Positions 26,993-35,454 of a stretch of 64,000 nt of DNA are shown here, piece after piece. The stretch covers positions 10,925-74,924 of the forward strand of contig CAZPTQ010000001.1 of NCBI GenBank assembly GCA_964589365.1. The letters are read 5' to 3'. How positions within the stretch are numbered: the stretch's first letter is position 1; every line of letters begins with the position of its first letter. The notes under the pieces are model-generated. The model worked only from the letters and a program-made list of their open reading frames with translations, had not been told where the DNA came from and searched no databases. The DNA is from M3007 sp964589365 (GTDB taxonomy: Bacteria; Bacteroidota; Bacteroidia; Chitinophagales; Saprospiraceae). Made by a program: the position numbers and the translations under genes.

Positions 26993-27463
26993 ATGAGAAA
27001 ATTAATTAAACCAGCGCTTTTTATTGTCTGCACCTTCATTTTAAACACGGCATTTGCGCAAAAGGATTGGCGTTGGGACGACCATGGTGTCGGCTTCAGT
27101 GCTCCTTCAAACTTGCGGGTCACGACCAACAATGCACAGGAATTTGGTGCCGAAGGCAGTGATATAATATTGGCTATTTATGTGGAACAAGACGGGGAGG
27201 TTACAAAAGAAACCCTGGCCGATGCACTCGTAGTCGCTGCAGAAGAAATGGAATACGACAACATCACTGCTGTGGATGAACTGCAAATTCATGATTTCAA
27301 AGGCTACTTTGTTGAAGGGACAAAGGATGGAGTTGGTGCATTTATCCTCACTTTGCTCGATGAAAAAAGCAGCACAAACCTTGTTGTAGTCATTGCCTAT
27401 ACTAGTGCCGCAGCCCGGGATAAAGCCATTGCCATAGGGGATTCGTTTTATGCGTATGATTGA
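26993..27463 (+). CDS. Small exported protein of unknown function
   Basis: A 156-residue exported protein. ATG 26993 gives the signal peptide MRKLIKPALFIVCTFILNTAFAQ. The mature part is a small alpha/beta domain with regularly alternating segments (GVGFSAPSNLRVTTN, DIILAIYVEQDGEVTKETLADAL, FKGYFVEGTKDGVGAFILTLLDEKSSTNLVVVIAY). This pattern suggests a single compact fold such as those of small periplasmic stress proteins, but I do not recognise the family. It is convergent with the DUF4139 gene, 17 nt apart. Confidence 0.7.
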   Translation: MRKLIKPALFIVCTFILNTAFAQKDWRWDDHGVGFSAPSNLRVTTNNAQEFGAEGSDIILAIYVEQDGEVTKETLADALVVAAEEMEYDNITAVDELQIHDFKGYFVEGTKDGVGAFILTLLDEKSSTNLVVVIAYTSAAARDKAIAIGDSFYAYD

Positions 27464-27480
27464 ACTCGGCAGGCTATTAG

Positions 27481-29184
27481 CTATTGCCTGAACGTCCCCA
27501 CGGCTTTGTCTTTCGGGTATTTTACCGAATAGCTAAATCTTACACGTTTGTTCTGGTTAGCTGGTATTTCAATCTCCCATTTTAGTTTTCCAAACTCACT
27601 GTTGTAGGCAGCTCCTTCAGACTCCAACAATTCGACGACGATTTCCTTTTGCTTCGAAACCGGTACTTGATCCAATATCTCCACTTTGATTGGGATGGAT
27701 TTATTGTTTTTTATGGCTATTTCGTAGGTGTAAGTCTCTTTTATCGTGTTGCTGAATACCTTGCGCTTTTCAGTGAAATCCTTGGGCTGCACACGCTTGA
27801 CCGTGATTTGCTCGTCGCGACCCAAAGAGAGCAAAAGCGTATCACTCACGGTATGGGGGTTCACGGTTGTTTGGCCGATGTAGGTATCTTGATAAAAAAT
27901 GTTTGCTACACCAGGAAGTAGGTTGAAACGGCCATAATCTGTAATTTTTGCCAACAGGAATACTGAAGGCTCGAGTTTGGGCACCGCGTGGTATTCGTAT
28001 TCTGCGGGAACATCTTGCTCGTCTACTGTTACGATATTGTCTTGCCCATCGGCCAGGATGTCTTGAGGATTGGGCAAGTCGAAATTGGTGACCAAGTCAT
28101 CGCCGCCGCCTTCGGTTGCGGGAGGCTGAAAAACTATTTCTTCCAGCGCTCTGTCGTCTTCTCCACCTGCGCCACGCGCCATATCCCTGGGCACTGAAGA
28201 TGCGGGAGCCTGCACCATATTGTAAGTGTTCATATCTTTTTTCGCAAGGTCCAATTGTTGCTGATAAGCATACACCGGGCGGAAATCCACAAAAACAGGC
28301 GTGAGAATAGGGCGATCGTTGTTGGCCAAAGGGTTGGCCGTGGAAAGCTGGAGTTTCACGGCCTTCCAGTCAAAACCCGACAGGTTGCGAATATTGGCCT
28401 TGTAAATGAGTCGCAGTGGCTTGTCCAGACCATCAGAGCGCAGGTCATATAGTGGGCTCCAGCTGGCTTGCGTGATGAGGTAAGTACAAATGATTTCAAC
28501 CGATTGAGCGGTCAAGGATTCTACTTTCAAGGTGATTTCGCCAGTGCTGTTGCCCATATTGGGCTGTATTTTTTGTAAATCCTGCTGCGTTTTCTGGTAG
28601 ATCGCATTGGTTTTTCGCTCTTTGATGGCCAGTTGCAACAAACGGTCTTTTATTTCCAACAGGCGCTGTCGGTAAAAAGCGGAAAGTTCGCGCAACTCAG
28701 TCACAGTGAGCGTTCTGGCACTATTTGGGCTATCGGTGGTCGTCCCGATTTGATCCAATTTTCGTTCGATAACGGCTTGTTCTTGCCCTAACACTTCACG
28801 TTCGTCGCGGATACGGGTGAACTCGTCGCCAAGCAAAACGAGCGAATCGCGGAGAAGAGGGGCACGAGGGTTTTCAGGTGCTGGACCGGGCGTTTTGAGT
28901 TGGAAAGTAGCTGCAATGAGCGTGGCGCCGCCCTTGATTTTTACCTGTAAACTGTTTGGGTTGAAATAAGGCGAGAGGTTTTCAAAAATCACCTCTGATT
29001 TCCCAGCAGGGATTTTGACCGTCGCAACACTGCTGATTTTCGCGCCGGAACGATAGACGGTTACTTCAGAAATAATGGGAGAAACCCCGCCTTGGGTAAG
29101 ACAATGGCGGGTAAAGCGGTTGTCAGCGCTAAGTTTTTGAGAAAGAAGGATGAGGAAGAATAGGAAGCATTGTGTTGTGCGCAT
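27481..29184 (-). CDS. Exported DUF4140/DUF4139 protein (MuiA-like)
   Basis: A 567-residue exported protein (signal region MRTTQCFLFFLILLSQKLSADN). An N-terminal DUF4140 domain (ISEVTVYRSGAKISSVATVKIPAGKSEVIFENLS, residues ~35-135) is followed by a coiled-coil stretch (~140-235). The large DUF4139 beta domain then includes TYLITQASWSPLYDLRSDGLDKPLRLIYKANIRNLSGFDW and ends with NKRVRFSYSVKYPKDKAVGTFRQ. In other bacteria such proteins are named mucoidy inhibitor MuiA homologues; the biochemical role is unknown. ATG 29184 is chosen because it starts the signal peptide directly. Confidence 0.85.
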   Translation of the reverse strand: MRTTQCFLFFLILLSQKLSADNRFTRHCLTQGGVSPIISEVTVYRSGAKISSVATVKIPAGKSEVIFENLSPYFNPNSLQVKIKGGATLIAATFQLKTPGPAPENPRAPLLRDSLVLLGDEFTRIRDEREVLGQEQAVIERKLDQIGTTTDSPNSARTLTVTELRELSAFYRQRLLEIKDRLLQLAIKERKTNAIYQKTQQDLQKIQPNMGNSTGEITLKVESLTAQSVEIICTYLITQASWSPLYDLRSDGLDKPLRLIYKANIRNLSGFDWKAVKLQLSTANPLANNDRPILTPVFVDFRPVYAYQQQLDLAKKDMNTYNMVQAPASSVPRDMARGAGGEDDRALEEIVFQPPATEGGGDDLVTNFDLPNPQDILADGQDNIVTVDEQDVPAEYEYHAVPKLEPSVFLLAKITDYGRFNLLPGVANIFYQDTYIGQTTVNPHTVSDTLLLSLGRDEQITVKRVQPKDFTEKRKVFSNTIKETYTYEIAIKNNKSIPIKVEILDQVPVSKQKEIVVELLESEGAAYNSEFGKLKWEIEIPANQNKRVRFSYSVKYPKDKAVGTFRQ

Positions 29185-29258
29185 TGGTCTGTGTGTTTGG
29201 TGAACTGATTTTGGCCGCAACGATGTTGCAGGGGCGCAAAAATCCACACAGTGATACT

Positions 29259-29295
29259 ACAAACCTCGTAGGTTTCAAAAACCTACGAGGTTTGT
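29259..29295. repeat. Intergenic palindrome AAACCTCGTAGGTTT, copy 1
   Basis: ACAAACCTCGTAGGTTT (29259-29275) and its reverse complement (29279-29295) surround a 3-nt loop. The stop codon and last residues of the AntA-like gene are contributed by this element. A second copy lies at 53631-53662. Confidence 0.9.
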
Positions 29296-29627
29296 ACAAA
29301 AAGATTCATCTGCCCATTATGGGCAAACACATCCAACATACGGGCATATTTGAGTTTATCCTTGCTGTTGGTGCGCAAAGCGATGAGTTTGGCGAGTTCG
29401 AGCGTGAGGTAGAAATCTTCTAGCGGCTCGCCAGGACGTGGGCGCTTGGCAAAATCCCGGTAAGGTTGTGGGCGACGAATGCCGTCGGCAAACTCGTACA
29501 CGTCTCGCAGCCAGCGACGGATTTGACCGCCATACTGCCGAACAGGGAGTTTGAGTGTACTGTGGAGGTTTGAAGCAGCAACGACTTTCGTGCCTTTTTT
29601 GCTTTCTAAAACTTCAAGTTGTGGCAT
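29283..29627 (-). CDS. Small protein with AntA/AntB antirepressor-like sequence
   Basis: A 114-residue protein. The order KVVAASNLHSTLKLPVRQYGGQIRRWLRDVYEFADGIRR, then FYLTLELAKLIALRTNSKDKLKYARMLD, resembles the AntA/AntB-type antirepressor domain of phages (Leu-His then Trp-Ile/Leu, then a second helical part with LELAK and a closing Arg). Here it is a stand-alone chromosomal gene with no phage genes nearby. The match is by eye and moderate. The last codons and the TAG stop fall within the AAACCTCGTAGG palindrome. It has a good promoter with operator-like sites, suggesting autoregulation. Confidence 0.6.
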   Translation of the reverse strand: MPQLEVLESKKGTKVVAASNLHSTLKLPVRQYGGQIRRWLRDVYEFADGIRRPQPYRDFAKRPRPGEPLEDFYLTLELAKLIALRTNSKDKLKYARMLDVFAHNGQMNLFVQTS

Positions 29628-29659
29628 AACCTGTTTGTTTTGTTACACTTAAGACGGCA

Positions 29660-29695
29660 CAAATATAAACAAGTTGTTTACAACAAACAAATTGT
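29660..29695 (-). promoter_or_regulatory. Promoter TTTG-N20-TATATTTG with two ACAAnTTGT sites
   Basis: On the minus strand, TTTG (29691-29688), 20 nt, and TATATTTG (29667-29660) make the best full match to the Bacteroidota sigma-A consensus in the window, 33 nt before ATG 29627. Two 9-bp palindromes, ACAAGTTGT (29669-29677) and ACAAATTGT (29687-29695), are spaced 18 bp apart. The second overlaps the -33 box and the first abuts the -7 box. They look like a repressor's paired operators, perhaps for the adjacent AntA-like protein. Confidence 0.6.
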
Positions 29696-29831
29696 ATGGT
29701 ATTTTTTGAAAAATATTTTAGCAACCTTTTTTTGCTGTTGTTGGTGTTTCAAGCCTTAGCCTGACGGCTATGGCGAGGACGCCAACAACGGCTGGATAAT
29801 GAATTAGATTTTCTGGCGTGAAGGTAGGGGC

Positions 29832-29860
29832 TGATAGTCTCACTTGAAGTGAGACTATCA
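29832..29860. terminator. Perfect palindrome TGATAGTCTCACTT, likely terminator
   Basis: TGATAGTCTCACTT (29832-29845) and its exact complement (29847-29860) share a 1-nt centre. It lies 14 nt beyond the stop of the minus-strand T9SS fragment, where a transcript would end. There is no strong T run, so factor-independent termination is uncertain. Confidence 0.6.
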
Positions 29861-29874
29861 ATTATACTTCCCCC

Positions 29875-30987
29875 CTACTGCTTCACCACCCGCCCGCTCT
29901 GCGTCTGCACCCCGTTCCACCTCAACTGCCACACATACATGCCCGCAGGCAGCTGTGACAGCGACAGGTAAGTGTCAAAATCCCGAAGCCAGGCCGATTG
30001 GACCTCGCGGCCAAAAAGGTCGTACAGCACAAAATGGGGAGACACGCCCACCAAAGCCGGCAAACTGACCCGTATCTCGCTCGAAAAAGGGTTGGGACTT
30101 ACCTGCGCATGTGGCAATGCTGGCAACTCATATATACCCGTGGTGCCTACCACTACCTGACGGCAAAAAGTGTCGGCAGCATAAGCATTGCTCACGATGA
30201 GGCACACATTGTACGTACCCGGCAGTGCGTAAGTGTGTACAGGGTTCGTGTCCTGGCTCATGCTGCCATCCCCAAAATCCCAATGCCATGCGGTAGGCAG
30301 GTAAGACGATACATCTGTAAAGGTCACCTGCAGGGGAGCGAGCGTGTCCTCTATGTCATAGCGGAAAAGAGCGGAGGGCAGATTGTCTATCCCAAGGGTG
30401 TCGCAGGAAGATCCGTCTATGGGGCCGAGGCAGTAGTTGGGATAGTAGAGGCTTGGTGCTGAACAAGTCCCAGGCAATTGAATGGAACGTTGGCGCAGAC
30501 CGCATTCAACGCCTGGGCGGTTGGGGAAATCCACAATGTGCATATAAGAACTTCCAACCGCCCAAATATAGATCTTACCGTCGGGGCCATGTTGCATATA
30601 GCCAAATACCGCGGGCACGTTGAATGAATCAACCGCCCCGTCCCATTCAGCAAGCGTTACTTTCGATGCACTCACGTTACTGGCTGACAAATCGTATTGA
30701 CACAGCGTTTTGATACCGTTGCTGGTCGAGTAAAGAAAGCGGCTGTTCTGAGAAAATGACGCTGCGAAATTCCAAATGCTGGTTTCTGGGAGAAAAAGAG
30801 GTTGGGAAAGCAGCCCTGAACAGCGGTCAAATTCGTATACTGCTTTCCCTACATTGGCATGATTGATCAGATAGCGTTGGCCGTCAGGCGAAAATTCTGA
30901 CCAACCAAAATAGGTGTATTCATTCATTGCAGGATTATCCAAAACCTGTTCCCATGGGCCTTCCAGTCCGTAGGGGGTCAGTAACCA
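29875..30987 (-). pseudogene. 5'-truncated PKD/T9SS sorting-domain gene
   Basis: The frame encodes 370 residues with no proper start, and the sequence begins mid-domain. WLLTPYGLEGPWEQV then FGWSEFSPDGQRYLINHANVGK is an internal segment of a family I recall as longer, normally preceded by ~200-300 residues. A PKD domain (VTFTDVSSYLPTAWHWDFGDGSMSQDTNPVHTYALPG) follows at about residue 220, and a type A T9SS sorting domain (QVSPNPFSSEIRVSLP ... GMYVWQLRWNG) closes it. In frame, directly upstream, is an amber codon (30988-30990) inside a 15-nt-arm hairpin. It is therefore read as a decayed gene fused to or abutting another fragment. Expression is unlikely unless initiated at internal TTG/ATG codons around 30942 and 30925. 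Confidence 0.75.
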
Positions 30988-31019
30988 CTACACTGCGATA
31001 GGTATATCGCAGTGTAGTG
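30986..31019. repeat. Hairpin at the junction of two gene fragments
   Basis: CACTACACTGCGATA (30986-31000) and its exact complement (31005-31019) have a 4-nt loop. The hairpin sits exactly where coding similarity changes between the two PKD-type fragments, and it supplies the in-frame TAG. Confidence 0.9.
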
Positions 31020-31529
31020 TGGGTGAAAAGAAAATTGGATTGACCAGATTTGAAGTGTTTCCATCACCAAAATTCCAGTTTTGGGCGGGGTAGGTTGAAA
31101 AGAATGTAACAGAGCAGCCATTTACGATATAACTAAACTCTCTGTCTGTGCAACCCGTAGTACATCTCACATAGATTTGTTTTGTACAGGTGTACATCAC
31201 CCCTCCAATTGTAACTGTGTGGGTTACGGTCCTTATTCCAGGATTAGTAACACCAAAAGTATGTATCGGTGTAGCAATATTTGAGGTGGAGATTAATCCA
31301 GTACTATCTGATTGAAATGTCCAGAAATGTGTCATGCCGACTCCATTGCTGTAAGGCTGAAACTCTACATCGCATCCGGTAACCGTGAATGAGAAGTTTG
31401 CAAGCAGGTCACAGGGTTGAGCAAAAGACTATGAATTCATTCCGAATAGCAGGGCAAATATTAACCCTACTACTAAATTCCTAGAATTTCGTTGGAGCGT
31501 TGGAGCGTTAAATTAAAAGTTTGTTTCAT
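30988..31529 (-). pseudogene. Frameshifted PKD-type exported protein gene, 5' fragment
   Basis: ATG at 31529 begins MKQTFNLTLQRSNEIL, but this frame stops at 31473. The signal-peptide core (NLVVGLIFALLFGMNS) and the export junction SFAQPCDLLANFSF are in another frame. An 8-bp tandem duplication (TTGGAGCG twice on the plus strand, 31492-31507) explains the shift: removing one copy joins MKQTFNLTLQRNSRNLVV in frame. A second lesion, an in-frame TAG at 31429-31431, falls between MNS and SFAQ. The rest encodes PKD-like sequence (YPAQNWNFGDGNTSNLVNP) up to the hairpin. The frame is the same as that of the downstream fragment, interrupted only by the hairpin TAG. Confidence 0.8.
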
Positions 31530-32190
31530 CTTTGGTGAGTGTTTAGAAATGAAAAAATCGGTTAAGACCCACTAGAGAGTCCAGTAGAGGATACGCAGCA
31601 AGGATGTGGATTGAAAAAACCTTCGCAGTTACTGTTGGAAGGTTACTGAGCATAAAAATGATTAGCGTGATGTACCTCCTTTGAGGCTTGGCACCGACCC
31701 TGTTTCGCGCTATGTGGGCAACCCGCCTTCGCGCTTTTACTCGCCTTAGCCTTTACGGCGGCGAGGCGCTATGGCGGGTAAAACGGATTATGAATCGCCC
31801 CGGCGCACATGAGCGGGGGAGCAAAAACGTGTGCAATGTATTCAAATAAATTCCAAGCCACCGCATGGGCGGAAAGATTTAAAACATACTCGAAGAAAAA
31901 AACTGTAACAGGCTGCTTCAAGATGCTTCAACTTAACGCCGCTCGTTGAACCATTCCCACCTTTGGTTGAAACCCTCCACTTTTGGAAAATTTGGTTTCG
32001 CCTCATTCGTTAGGCCTTCCACAAAATATAACTGAAATCAAGGTGCTAGCAATGTCGCGCATTTTCCATTTAAAAAGCGAGGCATACCCATGCTTGGTCG
32101 AATTAAATTCCAAAAGGCAGTGGTTTTCCCGCCATTTGCAGAACAAAGTTCCAAAGTGCCTGTTTTCGAGGCCATCCAAACATCTATTGT
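31530..32190. other. 661-bp gap without a convincing gene
   Basis: Open frames here lack codon bias, family similarity or export signals, and the longest is only a run-in to the TonB receptor region in another frame. It holds one large imperfect palindrome (31721-31779) and likely the promoter of the TonB receptor gene, which I could not place. Confidence 0.6.
31721..31779. repeat. Complex palindrome bounded by ACCCGCC / GGCGGGT
   Basis: ACCCGCC at 31721-31727 pairs with GGCGGGT at 31773-31779, with smaller GC-rich inverted segments (GCGC, CGCC/GGCG) between. The CTATGGCGGGTAAA end recurs at 52124-52137, and a partial relative (GCCTTAGCCT...ACGGC) is at 29753-29768. It appears to be one dispersed family. 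Confidence 0.7.
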
Positions 32191-34530
32191 ATGAACTACT
32201 CCGCCCTTCTCTCCTTCTTAATACTTTTCCCTTTCTTCGGCTCAGCACAAAATGCCACAGTAAGTGGCTCTATGCGCGACAGACAAAACGGAGAATCGCT
32301 CATTGGCGCCACCGTTCAAGCCCCCGGCCTCGGCAAGGGCAACGCCAGCAACGAATATGGTTTTTACTCGCTTTCTATTCCAGAAGGAAACGACTCGGCA
32401 CTTCTGCGTTTTGCTTACATCGGCTACCAGACACAGACGCTGAAAGTGCTGCCGCGAGGCGCGATCAAGTTGGACATAGAACTTGTTCCAGTTGGCTCAC
32501 TGCTCGATGAAGTGGTGATAAAAGCCAACGCGCTGGACGAAAAACGCAAAAGCACCGAAATGTCGGTCTCCACCATTTCAACCCGCGAGGTAAAAGCCCT
32601 GCCCGCGCTTTTTGGCGAAACCGACATCATCAAAATCCTGCAACTCAAGCCTGGTATCACGCCCGGTGCTGAGGGCACCACCGGCCTGTTTGTGCGCGGA
32701 GGCAACAATGACCAGAACCTCATCGTGCTGGACGAAGCGGTGGTGTACAACGCCAATCACTTGTTTGGTTTTTTCAGCACGTTCAACTCCGACGCTGTGA
32801 AGGACTTGAAAGTTTATAAAGGTGGGTTTCCGGCCCAATACGGAGGTCGCTTGTCTTCGGTGATTGACGTGCGGATGAAGGAGGGAAACAATAAAAAACT
32901 GAGTGGTACAGGTGGTATAGGACTCATTTCCAGCAGGTTAACGCTGGAAGGGCCGATACAAAAAGACAAATCCTCGTTTATCGTCAGTGGTAGGCGTACC
33001 TATGCCGACCTAATAACAGAACAGATCAACAAGGCAAACGCAGGGGATCCAGAATACAACAAAATCCCGCGCTATTTTTTCTACGACCTCAACACAAAGG
33101 TCAATTTCACGCTTTCGCCCAAAGACAGGTTATACCTGAGCGGTTATTTTGGGAGAGATGTTTTTACGTTCAAGGACCCGACTTTCGACTTTCGTTTTGA
33201 TTGGGGAAACGCCACCGGGACGGCGCGGTGGAACCACGTTTTTGGCCCTACCCTGTTCGCCAACACCACCTTTACTTATTCTGATTACCGCTACAAAATC
33301 CAAAACCAATTGCAAGGCTTTTCTTTCTCGCTTGGCAGCAATGTGATGGATGCGAACACAAAAGTGGATTTTTATTGGCAGCCGAACAACAGCCACACGG
33401 TGCGCTTTGGCGCCAATTTCACTTACCACGATTTCATCACAGCACGCCTTAAAGCGGGCAGTGATGATGGCAGGGTGCGCTTTGAGGCCGGACGCGATTA
33501 CGATGGCTGGGAATATGGTGCGTATATCTCAGACGAATGGGCCATTGATCGCTTAAAATTAAACTACGGTATGCGCCTTTCCTTGTGGGACAACAATCCA
33601 GCGTTTTACGCCAACATCGAGCCGCGTGTAGCAGCCAATTATGAGCTGAATGACCGTCTTTCGCTCAAGGCCTCCTACGCCCGAATGAACCAATACGTTC
33701 ACCTGCTGGCCAGCAGCGGACTTTCTTTACCAACCGATATTTGGTATCCAAGCACTGAAGGTGTAAAACCCGAAGTCAGCGACCAAATTGCCATCGGAAC
33801 CTCATATCTCATTGGAGATCAAATACTTGTTACCTGGGAAGCCTGGTATAAATGGTTGCAAAATGCGGTGGACTTCAAGGACGGGGCCGAACTTTTTGGC
33901 AACAACGAACTCGAAGAGGAACTCGCCATTGGCCGAGGCTACGCATACAGCCCGCTCGAATTGGAAATCGAAAAAAAGGAAGGGAGGCTCACGGGCTGGA
34001 TCGGATACACCCTGGCTTGGGTAAGAAAGGGCGAATTCCCTGAAATTGACAACGGTGCCTGGTTTCCGCCCCGCCACGACACCCGGCATAACCTCAGCGT
34101 GGTTGCGCTCTGGGATGCACACAAGTGGACAAAAAAAGGCACAAACAAATCACTTCAACTCACCGCAACCTGGGTGTACACTTCGGGCTATCCTGCCTGG
34201 CTACCGAGCGGGCGCTTTGCTTTGAACGATATTCCAGGGGCACAATCGGAGTTTTTTGTGCCAATTTACGGAGCACGCAACACTTTCCGTTATCCTGCTT
34301 ACACCCGTGCGGACCTCGGCATCGTGTACAAATGGAAAAAGCGTAATCGTTTTGAAAACGACCTCACCCTCAGCGTGTACAACGCCACCGACCGCCGCAA
34401 CCCTTATTTTATAACAATTGCTGTTGAAACCCAAACTACGCCACTGGGAGAAGTGCCTTTTGAAATCAAAGCAAAACAGGTGTCACTTTTCCCGATACTG
34501 CCGAGTTTGACCTGGAATTTTAAGTTTTAA
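32191..34530 (+). CDS. TonB-dependent outer membrane receptor
   Basis: A 779-residue outer membrane receptor. A signal peptide (ALLSFLILFPFFGSAQN) precedes a carboxypeptidase-regulatory-like domain (ATVSGSMRDRQNGESLIGATVQAPG..., residues ~20-105). The plug domain follows (DIIKILQLKPGITPGAEGTTGLFVRGGNNDQNLIVLDEAVVYNANHLFG...), then the beta barrel ends in SLTWNFKF with the terminal aromatic residue. The pairing with a DUF4249 lipoprotein gene 20 nt downstream is a recurrent Bacteroidota arrangement for uptake of an unidentified ligand. It is not SusC-sized (~1000 residues). ATG 32191 directly starts the signal peptide. Confidence 0.92.
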   Translation: MNYSALLSFLILFPFFGSAQNATVSGSMRDRQNGESLIGATVQAPGLGKGNASNEYGFYSLSIPEGNDSALLRFAYIGYQTQTLKVLPRGAIKLDIELVPVGSLLDEVVIKANALDEKRKSTEMSVSTISTREVKALPALFGETDIIKILQLKPGITPGAEGTTGLFVRGGNNDQNLIVLDEAVVYNANHLFGFFSTFNSDAVKDLKVYKGGFPAQYGGRLSSVIDVRMKEGNNKKLSGTGGIGLISSRLTLEGPIQKDKSSFIVSGRRTYADLITEQINKANAGDPEYNKIPRYFFYDLNTKVNFTLSPKDRLYLSGYFGRDVFTFKDPTFDFRFDWGNATGTARWNHVFGPTLFANTTFTYSDYRYKIQNQLQGFSFSLGSNVMDANTKVDFYWQPNNSHTVRFGANFTYHDFITARLKAGSDDGRVRFEAGRDYDGWEYGAYISDEWAIDRLKLNYGMRLSLWDNNPAFYANIEPRVAANYELNDRLSLKASYARMNQYVHLLASSGLSLPTDIWYPSTEGVKPEVSDQIAIGTSYLIGDQILVTWEAWYKWLQNAVDFKDGAELFGNNELEEELAIGRGYAYSPLELEIEKKEGRLTGWIGYTLAWVRKGEFPEIDNGAWFPPRHDTRHNLSVVALWDAHKWTKKGTNKSLQLTATWVYTSGYPAWLPSGRFALNDIPGAQSEFFVPIYGARNTFRYPAYTRADLGIVYKWKKRNRFENDLTLSVYNATDRRNPYFITIAVETQTTPLGEVPFEIKAKQVSLFPILPSLTWNFKF

Positions 34531-34549
34531 GCACATAAAAATCAATATT

Positions 34550-35389
34550 TTGAAAAACATCCTCAGCCTTTCCGCCCTTGTCTTTTTGATGGCCTGCAAC
34601 CTTACAAAAGACGTAGAAATAGACCTGCCCGAATATGATCGTCAGCCTGTGGTAGAGTGTTATCTCGAACCAGGTAAACCTTTCCGCCTGCTGATGACCC
34701 GGAGCTACGCATTTTTCGACACCCTTGGGCTTAGTTCCAATTTCTTGCAAAACACCTTGCTCGAAGGGGCATTGGTCACCATATCGTATAATGGCCAAAC
34801 GGACACCTTGAAAAATCAATTCGTGGCAGTGCAGAACCCGATAAAATTTTTCAATTATGTGGGTGATAACCTTGTACCTGCTACACCCGGCACCGAGTTC
34901 GTGCTGAACATCCGACTTCCCGCCAACGGGGGCGACATCACCGGCACTACTACCATGCTCCCGAAGGTGCCGATTGACAGCATAGTGGTCGAGTTCAGCC
35001 CCGAATTGGACACGCTGGCGCGGATGCTGACCTACATTTCAGACGACCAAAATCAGGAAAATTTTTACCGCAGGTTGTTGAATTACAGTTCATTGGACAG
35101 TGTTCCGGATCAGGATTTTTTGGTCACTGACCGTTTTTCGCAAACGTCGCTTATTGCCTTTGGCACGGGTTATGAACTTGCTGAGGGCGACACGGTATTC
35201 AACACGATTTACCACGTCACGCGAGACTATTATGATTTTGCAGAAAGTGTGCAGCTGGCCGTTGGCGGTAACCTCAATCCCTTCGCACAGCCCTCTCCCA
35301 TCAAGAGCAATGTACGCGGTTCAGCCAATCCGATTGGCGTTTTTGCGCCTCTGGTGTATGATAGAGACACGACGATTGTGAGTAGGTGA
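34550..35389 (+). CDS. DUF4249 lipoprotein, TonB receptor partner
   Basis: A 279-residue lipoprotein. The lipobox is LVFLMAC at residue ~16. The DUF4249 pattern is visible in DVEIDLPEYDRQPVVECYLEPGKPFRLLMTRSYAFFD, then ALVTISYNGQTDTL, with the C-terminal RGSANPIGVFAPLVYDR (the usual end of this family, where NPxGYF-like residues occur). The start codon is TTG at 34550: no in-frame ATG lies between the upstream stop and the signal peptide. It is expected to sit on the outer membrane surface and act with the receptor encoded 20 nt upstream. Confidence 0.88.
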   Translation: MKNILSLSALVFLMACNLTKDVEIDLPEYDRQPVVECYLEPGKPFRLLMTRSYAFFDTLGLSSNFLQNTLLEGALVTISYNGQTDTLKNQFVAVQNPIKFFNYVGDNLVPATPGTEFVLNIRLPANGGDITGTTTMLPKVPIDSIVVEFSPELDTLARMLTYISDDQNQENFYRRLLNYSSLDSVPDQDFLVTDRFSQTSLIAFGTGYELAEGDTVFNTIYHVTRDYYDFAESVQLAVGGNLNPFAQPSPIKSNVRGSANPIGVFAPLVYDRDTTIVSR

Positions 35390-35401
35390 GCTTGTTAGAA
35401 C

Positions 35402-35436
35402 AAAAAAGCCTTGAGACAGACGCTCAAGGCTTTTTT
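35402..35436 (+). terminator. Rho-independent terminator after the TonB/DUF4249 pair
   Basis: AAAAAAGCCTTGAG (35402-35415), a 7-nt loop, and CTCAAGGCTTTTTT (35423-35436) form a stem flanked by A and T runs, so it can terminate in both directions. It serves the convergent DUF4252 operon as well. Confidence 0.9.
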
Positions 35437-35454
35437 TTATTCGTTTGTCAATGC

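Noticed and set aside
30988..31431. Amber readthrough or TAG recoding joining the two PKD fragments
   Set aside because: TAG is used as a normal stop elsewhere (for example the AntA-like and SRPBCC genes), and the frameshift would still block translation.
31983..32510. Open frame starting before the TonB receptor gene
   Set aside because: Runs into the receptor gene in a different frame, with basic, unstructured composition and no recognised domain.
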